The position numbers were made by a program, and so were the translations under genes. The notes under the pieces are model-generated. The model ran no database searches. It saw only the letters and a program-made list of their open reading frames with translations, and was not told the DNA's origin. Positions 43,594 to 56,384 of a stretch of DNA of 64,000 nt are shown piece after piece. The stretch is from the NCBI GenBank assembly GCA_000827325.1, contig KN832894.1, positions 62,001 through 126,000 on the forward strand, written 5' to 3'. The number at the start of each line of letters is the position of its first letter. The first letter of the stretch is position 1. The stretch comes from Oidiodendron maius Zn (Eukaryota; Ascomycota; Leotiomycetes; Myxotrichaceae).

Positions 43594-45170
43594 CTAAGGC
43601 ATGCTCGAATTCAAACCCGCAGGGCCTCTAACTTGTTTTCGGGGCCGGCCTCGCTGCCTCTTCTGCGAGGTCTTGTCCGGTATATTGGTTCCTATAGCTG
43701 CCTGCTTATTTTGCACTGAACGTAGTCTCCGCGATGCACTCTTGACATTGAGTTGTGTCTGGCATCGTGCCTCGAACTTCTCTATCTGCTTGTCTGCATT
43801 TTGTAGTAAACTTCGGCGTACTAGCGTCTCGTCCCAACATATCCAAAAGTAATCCTCGCCGTCGATGACCTCTTTGCCTGTGATACGATCGAACGGCCAT
43901 TCCTGGGTAGAATCAACTAGTGCTGATGGAGCGATCGAGGTGTCCTGAGAATCTTGATTGTACTGATCATCCATGGCAGATAACGCATGCTCGTGACCGG
44001 CTTGGGGCTGTGTACTATCCGTCTCAGACTGCTTATTTGCCCCACTGTCAGGTCCCCTGATATGGGACGTAGTGTTGTGTTCATGCGGTGGCACGACGCT
44101 CTCAGCGGATGCAAATGTGAGATGAGATTTCCACCGTTTTGCTGATCGTACGTCTCCGGCAGCCGTATTATTCAAGTTATAAGAGTGGTCGCCCTCCTCT
44201 GGATATCGGATTTCAATACCAAGATCCTCAGCCCTAGCCTTGCGGCTCCGTTTATCTTTGCATCCCCCCCTTCCCATATCACTACCATCATTTTTTTCTG
44301 CAATCCGGGGCTGCAGCATCTCAGTTGAGCTACGTGGCTGCAATAATCCGGGTGAAGTAGGTAGAGGCAAATCATTCTGTTTCGGATCCTTAGCAGACTC
44401 AGAGATAAGGTTCTTACAAGGAGCGGGGCTTTTTTGGTGAGTGACGTGGTGTTGCGAGGAGTCTTGGACGGGAATAGAAACAGGATCCTTATGAGACCCA
44501 AGTCCGAGGCTTCTAGACTGCTCCTCAAACACATAACCTATATCTTCGACATCAAACCACCCGGCAGAAAGGCTCCTTGGGTCGCCCGACTTAGTAAATT
44601 GACCTTGATTCGGGAGAACCTCACGTGGATTCGAATCATGCTCAGCACTGCCAGCGCTAGTATTACGCCTGGGCTTAACACTCTGCTCGCTTTCGGTGTA
44701 ATCTGGCTCGTTATCTTCAAGGATAACTGGTCTGTCTAGGCGGGATTAGTAACTGACTTAATATTTATAGAGACTAGGCATTTACCATGGGTTTCACCAT
44801 TGTTTATAGTATTGTCAACTTGACCCAGAGCTTCTATAAAATCGCTATTGATCACATTATCCTGAGGGCCGCTAGGATTCTTGTTATAACCTATATTAGA
44901 TTAGAAGGCATCCTTCTTGAAATATTTGTAGCTATAAACTGTACCTTGAGATTTTAAGTCCTCTTCCACCTGGAGAGCTAAGTTGTGCCTTCTGAATTTA
45001 GGTGCGCCGTCGCGCTTGGATGTCGACTCTGCTTTGTTTTGTAGCCCATAAGAGCTGGTTACAAAAGTAAATTGGCAGTTGCTAAACGGCTGAGTTTTGC
45101 GTGGCTTCTGTGTTGCGGGCTTGGACGAAGGCCCATTGTAAATCCGGAAATTATCCACGGACACAGACAT
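43594..45170 (-). CDS. Chromodomain-like protein with C-terminal AT-hook
   Basis: Exons 45170-44945, 44890-44786 and 44735-43594 join in frame to 490 residues (an upstream ATG at 45185 would add five). Residues 1-380 are polar and disordered, with basic clusters (CKDKRSRKARAE). Near residues 385-440, EWPFDRITGKEVIDGEDYFWICW then LVRRSLLQNADKQIEKFEA resembles the fungal chromodomain-like fold (W-xxxxIxGK...G..YY..W). A KRQRGRPRKQVRG segment near the end is a canonical AT-hook (RGRP core). Such a pair would bind histone marks or AT-rich DNA in the nucleus. It lies next to the 12-kb AT-rich block. No family name is certain. Confidence 0.65.
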
Positions 45171-46740
45171 TTTAGCAAACTTCAATGTTGATAAACCTCG
45201 TTTGCAGCTTCAGCTCTCGATGGTAGCTAAATACTCTAAAGAGGGGATCCTTTGATTATATAGTTGCCGTTGGGTATACTATTACGACAGTAAACGCAAC
45301 TCCACCATATCTCCGTTCTCCACTCTACATTCAGGGAGAGGCTTAGCACTTCCTGTCCTCGTAAGCAGCATTACCTGCTGCGCTTCTTCGGGCCCAGCTT
45401 CCAAATCCAGAGCAGGCCGCATGCCACCTACAGCCCATCACCACCTGTCCCGCGATTTTCTCGCTGTCGAATGGTCCCTAGTTGCCACGACTGACCGACT
45501 TTCCTGCACGGGATGTAGATCAAATCTCTTTAAAGCGTCAAAAGCGGGAATCTCGTCACAAAGGGTCGGTTTCTTGTATTCATTCCTCAAACAGTAGCCT
45601 TAGCACTTCAGCCCATCCTGCAGACCTGCCCAAATCAAGGCATAGGCCGCGTATGCAGTTGTTTTAGGAAGCCGTCTTGGCATGTTAGATTCTACCAATG
45701 CAGTAATTGCCACTGTGGTAATTCGTCGTGATAATGGACGGTCTCTGCCGTGCTACCAATTAGGAAAACGTTGAATTCGGTAGCACTTCCTCCAACATAA
45801 ATCCCTCGGGACTCCACTCTGAATGACTCCTTTTGTCGATCTGGCCCCTGGTGAAGGATCCCATTCGTATCTTTCTACTGCACTCCCACTCTCGTTGCCC
45901 CAGGTGTTTGTAGCGTCTATTGGCCGAAATACGAGCACACGGTCTAGAAATGAGCTCAAACCCACATCCTCTCACCGCTGCTGCATGGGCTGACAGCAAG
46001 GCACTTTCGTATTCAGTCTGAAGGCCAGAAGCATGTGAATCGACCCGGCATAAGTCGGGTCGTCGGACTGTCACCCTTTTACTCCACACCTCAACCTGCC
46101 TGGTGCCAAATCAATGCCCTTTCATATCCTTGCGTGGTATTATCATTTTCGGTCAGTGGATTCAATCAGAAGCACTGCAAGACATCCGAGGCAATAAGTT
46201 GTATGCCAACCGCCGGATGAGGGGCAGATTGGTTCCGTGCGATTGTCGCAGACTGTCGGTGAGTCCGAGAAGAGGGGCGGAGCTGAGAGGAACTAAATCA
46301 AAATTGACGTGAATACGAGGGAGATCATGCGATAGGAGAGGGGAAAGGGAGACTGACGAGCAACATGAGCAAATCGGAGGCCAGCTCTCGCCCAGGAGGG
46401 GGAAATTTGAGGAGTGTTGCAGGCAATAGCGCCGGTCTTTTATTCGTAATACAGCCGAGGCTGTAGGGCGGCACAGGTAGTCTGGCGGAAGGAGCTCTGG
46501 TAAAAGCCTGCGATACAGTAGAAGGAGAGGGCAGCGGTCGAGGTGGAAAACAGCGATGGATTTATACTTGAGGTGGAGTACAAGCGAGTCTATTTAGGTC
46601 GCCACAAAGCAGCGAGGGCGCTAGAGCGGCCACCCCTGCAGGGGCTATAAGCGAGGCGCCTTCCCTGTTCAAGACCCCTCTTTCTAGAATAGAGTCTCCG
46701 CCAACAGAAAAATAACTATAGTTAGAATAAGGAGTATAGT
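45171..46740. other. Gene-poor transition into the AT-rich block
   Basis: Ordinary composition to about 46700, then an abrupt change to AT-rich sequence. Frames at 45753-46089 (both strands) and 46562-46747 have no features. CCCCTGCAGGGG at about 46635 is a perfect 12-bp palindrome. Confidence 0.35.
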
Positions 46741-47308
46741 AGAACAAGAAGAGTTAAGTATAGCTTATAAAGAGATATAGGGTATATAACTAGAAATCAT
46801 AACAAATATATACTTAAGGATAATTAATAGCTCTAAAAGGAAGTTAATATATAAGGTATAATAGATCAGTATATAACTTTCCTGCTATATAATCGCCTAA
46901 TATATATTAGTGCTTAATAAAAGAACCCTATTACTATAGTAGATAAGATACCTTAAACTCTCAATTTAGCTCTATATCTCAAGATTTTTAGAGAGCTATC
47001 CTAATTTAATATATTATCAGTCTATAAACTTATAGATCTTAGATTATATTAAGACTTGTTATTATCAGTTCACTTCCTTTTAGTATTAGTCCTAATAGTC
47101 TAGTTTATCACCTACAAGTATCAAATTATTTTTATATAAGCTAATACTATAAGATACTCGACTGTTCTATAAGCCTAATACTAGAATATTATCCTTGAAT
47201 AACTGCTTTATCTAGAAGCTAGTCTACTAAGTTTATTACTTTATATAACTATTAGTTAGCTAGACCTAATATCTGTTAAAGATAATAGAGTAAACTCAAT
47301 ACCTACCT

Positions 47309-47500
47309 CCTAAGTTATATATTTTGTCCCAGTTATATATTTTATCCTTCTCTCTAAGTTATATCTTTTATCCCTTCTCTCTAAGTTATATATTTTACCC
47401 CTTCTCTTCTAAGTTGTATCTTTTATCCCTTCTCTCTAGAGTTATATCTTTTATCCCTTCTCTCTAGAGTTGTATCTTTTATCCTTTCTCTCTTTAAGTT
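47309..47500. repeat. Minisatellite of about 28-bp units in the AT-rich block
   Basis: Some seven tandem units of AGTTATATCTTTTATCCC followed by TTCTCTCTA, diverged by single changes (A/G, C/T), lie in a pyrimidine-rich run. Confidence 0.8.
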
Positions 47501-48629
47501 AGTTCAATTATATCAGAAAGTAGAAGCAAGTAAAAGAGAGATAAAAAGGAGCTACTCTTGAAACTAAGACACTAGAACTTAAGAGCTATATATCAAGAGC
47601 TTACAATAATTTATAACAGTAAAGTTCTAGAGAATCGATATTAAATAAAGGATACTATCTAGAATCAGCTGAAGTTATTAAACAAAACAGCTTGTTATAA
47701 AGGTACAAGATCCTCTATATCTATATATACAAGTATACAAATATATATACTTACTCTTATTAAAGAATATATTAAGATAGTAACAGTATACCCCTAGCTG
47801 GTTTTTAGCCTAGGTATTCAAAGCTAGCTTCTAGTTATCAATAATAGAGAGATTATAATCCCTACTTACCCTTTAGTAATAGTATACTCTATAACTAATA
47901 GTCTTTATATCTCTTAGACTAGTAGTCTATATTTCAACCTAAGGCAATACTACTATTAACTAGTAGTAGAAGAAAGGGGGTTTTCAGGCTATATCTCTAG
48001 TAATAGCCCTTATAACCTTAGTATATTAGGCTATACACTTATTATCTCAGATAGAGATAGCTACAATAACGGTTATAAATTCATTAGTAAGCATATAAAC
48101 AGCTCTTATAGTATAAGCAGTATAGCTAAGGATAGCAATATTAGAAATAGTAACAATAGTAAAGTATAGTAGAGTTATTAGGTTTAGTACTAGAAGCTAT
48201 CTACAAATTCATTTTCTATCTATAGTTTTCTTAGTAGTATTTTAATCTTAATAACCTTTACTTATAGAGTATTATAACAGAACAGACTTTAAAACTTTAT
48301 ATTAGAGTAGATAGGCACTTATATCAGTATAATATAACAGGTTAGTAAAGGTTATACAAATTATCAGCTATTATATACTATAGATTGTTTTAATAAGGGT
48401 AACTAATAAAGGCATTATATATTCTAATAGTATATCTATATCTATACCTACTAATCCAATTATATAGAGTATAACGCTAACCAGGAAAATCCTGCTTTAA
48501 TAGCTAGTAGTTATAGATACAAATACTAAATATATAAAGGTATAAATATATACTATTACTAACTATTATACTAACAGGATAGGACTTTATACCTCTCTAT
48601 AATATATACTATTTAGTATTAACCTAGGA

Positions 48630-49110
48630 CTTTCTTCAAGATTTCTACAAGAAGGTTAATAATACCTATTAATACTCTAACTAGCTAGACTACAAACTTA
48701 AGTTTATATTACTTTTAGCTAGACAAGCTAATACCTCTATTTTAGAACTATAGCAAAATCTAGCTATTACTAGATTAAAGCTAGAGATAGAGTAGCTTAA
48801 AAGTAGTACAATTCAAGTAAAATTAGAATTCAAGAGGGAAAGATACAGAAAGGCAGATAAACAGGCTAGCCTTATATATAATACTCTTAAGAAAAGCTAT
48901 ATACTAATCGACTGCCTCTATAGCTAGGTCAATATACTTCAAGGGCAGGCAGAGGTATCAGATATAGCACTAATAACAGCAGAGATAATACTTAATCTCC
49001 TAGTAATAAAGGATAAATTAATATAGCTTAAGGAGTAGGTTATATCTAACTATTCTAATTATATTAAGTAGTAGTCTACTTCTACTCCTAAGATATAGAC
49101 CTATTCATCT
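48630..49110 (+). pseudogene. RIP-eroded coiled-coil gene relic
   Basis: One plus-strand frame here is rich in Glu, Lys and Leu codons in heptad order (LKLEIEQLKSS-type segments), broken by TAG/TAA codons at places that fit Gln. The gene it came from cannot be named. Confidence 0.35.
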
Positions 49111-52100
49111 CTACCCCTACTTTAGATAGCAATACCTTTCCTAAACTAATCAAGGGAACTATATATCAAGAAGATAATTGTTAAGGAGGTTACTTGGCTC
49201 TATATCTCAATTCAGAATAGTCTAATAGCCATCTAGTATAGCAGACTATCAATATTATACCAGCCCTCTACTAAAGGCTACTAACAATATAGTAGTAACT
49301 AGTATGATTTTCCTACTAACCCTTCTATCCTAAGCTAGAATCAGCTATATATAAGTTATAAAGCTAGCCCTCTTTACTTACCCTATTTACTTTAGTGTTT
49401 CTTAAGGGATCAATTACTAAGGTTTTATATAAATGTCCAAGCTACTAGTTATTAAAACTTCCCTAAGGCCCCTTTTAAGAGTACTATCCAAAGCTAGAAA
49501 GCCCTTAACAACCCCTTAGATAGCCTTTAAGCCTCTAGCAGTCAACTTACTCGATTACAGTATCTACTATAAGAATAGATTAATAATAGTACTTGAATAT
49601 ATAGTAAGTCAGCTCTATACTACTAAGCTTGAACCTATCTCTAACCTATAGACAAGGGTTAAAGAGCTTATAAGAGAGATAGAGTATCTATAACAGGAGA
49701 TCCATTTCTACTAGCAATGCTTTAAGATCCTATAAAGACTCTAATAGACTATATATAGTATCTACTAGCAACTCTTGCTTGTGTTTTACTTCCCTCCAAG
49801 TAGTAAGTACTTATAGGAGCTAATAGTCCAACTTTATTATATACTAGAGGACTCCGTTTAATAGAAGATTAAAGCAAAGGGTTAATAGAAAGCGTTCTAG
49901 AGTATAAAGACTAAAGAGAGCCTTATATATAGAGGGATAATATAAGAGTATATAAATTCTTTAGGTCTATTTATAGATTACTATAGATTATAGAACAGAT
50001 AGAGAGGGTTAATTGTTTACTATAGATATCCAAGTCAAAATCAGGATCCTCTTAAGTTCCTCTTTGCTTGTCTTCTTATAAACAAGATTTACTATTAATA
50101 AGGCATCTTATATATCTTTAAATCCTATATCTACTTTTAGTATTAGTACTTAATTATAGCCTTTCTAAGACAAACATATATATATCAAGTATATATAGCT
50201 ATTAAGTTATTATATAATTGTATTGCCTGTTAAAAACTCACCCCCCTTTCCCCTATATATAGACAGTATATAATAAGCTTGGTTTTATAGTTATAGCAAT
50301 ATAAATAGATATACTTAGGCAGTTATTAGGAGTTAACTTGATAGAAGTCTACAAGTTATTATAGTAGTATAATATTATAAGGGAGAAGGCAGATTATATA
50401 AGTCAAGGAATAGACTAATAAATTTATAGAACTATAGACTATAGACTTGCCTATAGTATCAGGCAATATAAATTTGCAATTATAATATTAGGCAATATAT
50501 AGGACTTAGTACTAGTACCTACTCTTATTACTATATATATTAGGTAGCCTCTATTAGGTCTCTTATACCTATAGTAAGCCTAGTAAGGTAGATATCTGCT
50601 TAACCTTATAAGGAGACAATACTAACTATATTCAAAATCTAAGAACCTATCCTGAATAATATAGCCTACTCAATTTATACACCTCTCTAAGGACTATCTG
50701 CTTATTCCAGAGAGTAGACCTCTATAGTATAATTCAAGATCGCTAGACAATATATAATTAGTACTATAGAAAGAAGACTAAAAATCCAACTCTATAAGGT
50801 ATAGTCTAGGATCTATATTAGACTAGATAGCTTGATATACCTAGTCAGTTATACTATTATTAGAGTAGACTATAGTAGCTTTTAGTATAGTTCTAATAAG
50901 ATAAGGAGAGCTTACCTGAAACAATTATCCTCTCTTTCCTTAACCTGAACTCTTTATAGAGAATCTCTTATATATCTAGAGTACTACCTATCTAATAGAG
51001 CTTATTATAATCGCTATAGCAAATAATCTCCCTGTTTACTATATAAGATTTCTTTATATTATCTATATTATTATAGCTATAACCTACTCTAAGAGCTCTA
51101 TTCTAAATATAGAGCTATATCTTAAGTATCTAAGAGGTATTAGTAGCCCTACTCTATAATAAAGAGAGTGTTATACAAATCCTGTATCTATCTCTATTAT
51201 CTTATCTATCTAGCGCTTCACCTAATCCTGATAATCTAGCCTTTATTAGTAAACAATATCTGCTAGAGAGGACGCTTACCTTTATTATTAAGATACTAGA
51301 TAAGTATAATATAACAGGTCTAGACCTTATAACTATTATATTCATAGACTAGGTCCTTTATATATAGGATATAGCTAGTAATACCTATACTAGTCGCAAA
51401 TATCAAGACTATTCTATACTCTCCAAGGCTATAGCTAGAGCTATATAGACTATTAATAAAAGCAAACAGGTCCTGGTTTATCAACCTAGTAAAGCTATAA
51501 GTGAAACCTTGTCTTGGTTTCACTAATAGAGAAATCATTAGGCTATTACTACTATATTCCTACTAGACAATTATAAATAAGTAGCCCTAGAAGGTTAATG
51601 TTAGCCTAGCAGCTAATATAGTAAGAAAGATCCACTCTCCTACCTTTATATTCTATAGCTACAGGGCCTTAATTGTTACCTATATAGCATCTAACCTTCT
51701 TATAATCCTTATAGTTATAAAAGCTCTACTAAGGGTTATATTCCTAAATACAAGATAGAGTATATAGAGGATAGTAATATCTATCTATAAATATACCTTA
51801 ATAAGCAGTAAGATCTTTATATCAGATATACTGACTAATAGATAAAACTATATCGCTACTAAGCCTATAATTATAAGCAGGAGATAGGATACCAAAAACC
51901 ACTTATATAAGGTATATTAGACAAAGCTTAAAGAAAGAATAACCAGAAGAATTAGCAAGGAGATTCCCTTTAATAGGTCAGCCTTATCTACTTCTAGAAA
52001 CAGCTTAAGGATATACTATAATACTAGACAAGTTAATCCTAGTCTAGATAAATACTAGCTTACTATAGATAATAGAGAGGACTATATATAAGAGAGTATA

Positions 52101-54429
52101 TATAATAGTAGTCTAACTAATCTACTTATAGAGACTAAGATATATATAGTAGTAGATACCTAGAAGCTAGATAATCAAGACAAGTCAAGGACTATAGAAT
52201 AGTAGGATAATATTAATTATAGATATAGTTGCTATATATATACTAATATCTATACTCTAAGTATAGAAGAGAGCAATATATAGGGTATTAATAGCGATAT
52301 ATAGCAAGATAGTAATAACCTTAGATCTTATAGTAATACCTATAAAACAAAGTCTCTAGAAGAGATAAGGGTATATAAAATACTTTAGTAGAAACAGTAA
52401 TATATATATCTAGACACTCCTAATTAGCCAAACTATAAGATATACTATTATCTATAGTATAAGTATATACCTGAATATAGCAGTATATATAAAAGGAATC
52501 GCTATATATATATAAGAGAAGGTTATATACTAGATAGGTATATTAGCTATAATAACTATCTTTACTCTAGCTAAAGATAGAATAGATAATATATTAAAGA
52601 AGGATAGATTAGAGCAGATATTAGATACTAAACGCTTATTATAGCAGCTATCTATTTGAAGGTAACTACTATATAGCCAAGTACTTATAGGGTTAGTTAA
52701 TACTTATAATAACTATAGTATTATAGATAAAGTAACTTACTAAAGAGTTATATAAGATCATCTATAGTAATCAAAAATATATAGTCCTTTAATAGTAAAT
52801 TATAAAAGACTAACTAGCACTATCAAGCTATAACACTATAGTAAAGAAGATATCAAAAAAGGCTACTAAGTATAGAGTATAGTAGATTAATACTATAGAG
52901 AGAAAAGCAATCAGAGAGAAGTTTTAAAGGTATAGAAACAGTTTCTTTAAGAGTATAACTATACTTAGCAGAGACTATAATACTAAAGTATATATTCTAA
53001 TCCTAAGACACAGCAAATTCTTTACTTTCAAGACTAAGAAATAATACAATTAGCCCCCTAGATAAGAAGAAATTATAACTTATCCCTTCAAGAAGCTATA
53101 TAAGGAGCTAATTATCTAAAGAGTTATAATCTAAACACCTAGTATAAGAATACAGCTATATATTTTATTAATAGTCTAGAGGAAGAAAAGAATAATAGTA
53201 TAGGCAAGAAACCTTTAGACTCCTTTCTAGATATAAGTATTCCTATACTACCCTAACTAGATACTTAGTCAAGTACTAGTATAGATACTATAATAGATTA
53301 ATAGATATAATAATAGAATAGAGCTATATAGTACTAAAAATAGAACAGTTTTCTATCTAGGCTTATAATCAAATACAAGGACTAAATATATATAGCTACC
53401 TTATAATATATTCTAAGTAGTAGTAGACTCTACTATAGCATTAAGATAAGATTACTAACACTACAATTATTATAGCTAGTATTATAGTTGTTAGAATACT
53501 ATAAACTTATTCTAGAGTAAGTATAATAGGATTTCTCTAACATTAATTCAAATCATTAAATCCCCTAATTATAACTATATAATTTATTATATAACTAGTA
53601 TATAGTACTAAACTATTACTAATTAACCCTTAAAGCTTAATTGATTAAGTAACTAGCCTTACTGAATATCTAGATATAGCTATAGCAGAAAGAAAGATAT
53701 AGTACCAGTAATAAACACTAGTACTACTGTTTTACTAGCTCTACTTAAGCTTACAACTTAGACAGCAGAGATATAGGTAGAAGATACAGGCTTTGTATCA
53801 ACAATAATACTAGAAAATAGCACTATAAGAATACTAGCAGCTAACTTACTCTCTAAAATCCCCAACTATTATACTAGGCTTTAACCCTTAGTGACTTGGG
53901 TATTTTATCAACTCAAGATAGAAGACTTATACTAGGACCTCTCTCTTTACCTATACTATAATTACTATATTAGGAGCGTTTATAATTCTAGAGACTACTA
54001 AAGTAGCTAGTACTAGTATAATTACAAGAGCTACTAGTACAGATTTCTTTATCTTCTTAGTATTATAAAGGCCTAAACCTATTTCTCTCAAGTATTTCTG
54101 TTCTAGAGGTTCAATTATAGGATATAATATTCTATCTATATATAGCCAGGTAAACTAGCTATCCGATTGTTACTAGGAGCCCGGATACTAATAGCAGGCA
54201 AATCGGAAACTAGACAGTCTAAAGTAGATAGCTAGTATATAACAAATATTATTTCAGTTCTTATATCTTTTATTAATAGACAACTATATAGAATAGCTAG
54301 AGGTAATAATTTCACTAAAAGCTATCAATTAACTATTACTAGTAAAGGCTCTTCTACCTATTATTCCTTGTTAAATTAATACTTATTAGTTCAAGGAAAT
54401 ATTAAAACACAAACAAGACAATTAGAGAA

Positions 54430-55510
54430 GAAAGAAGAAGGATAGCCAACTAGAATCTAATAATTACTAAAGATAATCTAGACTTACTTGAAAATAAGCT
54501 TAAAGTCACTAAGGCTAAATATAATAATCTTCTCTAGAAGTACAATAGTAGGAATAATAGCTTGAAAGAGACAGTAGAGGGATCTTTAGCAGGAATAAAG
54601 ACACTTAATAAAGTAGTAGTAGAGCAAGAAGCCAAAGTAGCTAGACTAAAGGGAAGTAATAGTAATAATATAAATATAGGAGACACTAAAGAGAAGATAG
54701 AGATAGAATCTATCAGGGAGAATTTAAGTATTACTAGAGACAACTTAATATAACTCCAGGGAGTACTTAGAGAAGCCAAGACAACCTCTAATAGATTTAC
54801 TAGCAAGTATAACAATAGAAAAAGGCTAGATATAAAGGTAGAATTCAACTAAGCAACAGCTAATTTCCAGAGTTTACTAGAAGAAGAATTAGAGTTGAAA
54901 AGGGAGGTAAATAAACTTATTAACTAACTCAAGAAGCTTAAGAATAAGGGTAGTATACTAGACAGGTAGAATAAAGGACCCCCTAACCCGAAAATTCTAT
55001 TAGAGATTAGTATAACTAGTACTAACAGAGACCCTATTAATAATATCAAGAGCGACCTAGAGGATCTTATAAGCCCTAAGATAGTATAGACAGATACTAG
55101 GCTTAGTCCTAACAATATTTATATAGAAGACTAGAGAGGAAAGAGTAGAAGACTGATTGTTGTTAGCTATAGGCCAAAAAATATATCAAGCTATAGGATA
55201 GAACAAGAATTATTATTATCTATAGTATTCATATATAATACAGAGTTAGATATCACCTTTAAGAAGACTAGATAGAGAGAAATGAAAAATAACAATAAGA
55301 AATATATATATAGCAAACCTAATAACCCAATTATCTAAGGCATTATATAGCTTGTTAATAAACCTACCTCTACTCTACTAGATATACTCAAGCTAGTACT
55401 AAAAGGAATATAAGAGGTAGCAAGGATAAAGATAGCTATCAAGGTCAAATAGACTATTAATAGTATAGTAGTTAAAAGCTAGGAAACTAGAACTATAGTT
55501 TAGTGACTCT
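54430..55510 (+). pseudogene. RIP-eroded coiled-coil gene relic
   Basis: A single plus-strand frame is readable over about 1 kb, with an open island at 54562-54753 (KETVEGSLAGIKTLNKV, VEQEAKVARLKG) and further heptad-rich stretches (LLEEELELKREVNKL) between scattered TAA/TAG codons. The ancestral protein was a long, charged coiled coil. It could be a transposon structural protein or a host-type gene; family unknown. Confidence 0.4.
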
Positions 55511-56270
55511 AGGGATACAAGATAAGTAATATATATATATATAATACTACTAAAAAGTAGAAGAAACAATATAAAGAATAGTTAAGCAAAGAGCATCTAT
55601 TACTAGATTAGTCATCTACTCCAAGAGATATCCCTTCTATACTAGAGGATATTAGTAGATTATAGCCTAGTCCTGCTCTACCAGCCTTAAGGCTGGCTCC
55701 CCCCCTACTAGGGCTGCTAGGGCTACTAGCTACTATAATAGAAGCGCTACCCCTCTATCTCTAGATTATAGTTAAGCAGGAAGGCACTATAAGTCCTATA
55801 AAATAGTATAAGCTTGACTAGTATAATTTTAATAAGGTTAATCTAAATAATATAATAGAAGAATAGTAGAATCTTATCCTATATTTATATAGAATACTTA
55901 TACTAGTAGTAGCCTAAACAACCTATTTATATTTGAATATATAACTCCTAGTATTCCCTATTATAGTCACTTCTAATCATTAAGGTATAATTTAGTATAT
56001 TATTTGTTTTATTAAGGCCCTTTATATTAATTCTTTCTATTAACTGTCTTAAATAGCTAGCTTGTCTTCTATTCCTTTATATTATATCTAAAACTATCCT
56101 TACTAATAAACTAGTAGTTATAAATATAGCATTAAGTTAAATTAATAACTATAGGCAATATTAAATAATAGATTATTATAAAATTTATAATTAGCTATTA
56201 TATATTATATAATATAAACCAATATTTCTAGCTAGGTCTATTTAGATAAGAGTAGGCAATAAAGGGTCAA

Positions 56271-56384
56271 AGCTGATAGTATAGTAGTATTACTGACCCT
56301 ATATAATATTTCGATAATATAATCAAGAGCTGATAGTATAATAGTGTTACTGACTCTATATAATATTTCGATAATATAATCAAG
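56271..56384. repeat. 57-bp tandem duplication
   Basis: A unit starting AGCTGATAGTATA and holding ATATTTCGATAATATAATCA occurs at 56271-56327 and 56328-56384 with a few transitions between copies. It is followed by a run of TAATATATAGGG-like words to about 56490. Confidence 0.8.

Noticed and set aside
43600-43625. tRNA B-box-like word near the end of the chromodomain-like gene
   Set aside because: It is in the coding frame of that gene, no A-box partner is at the right distance and no cloverleaf forms.
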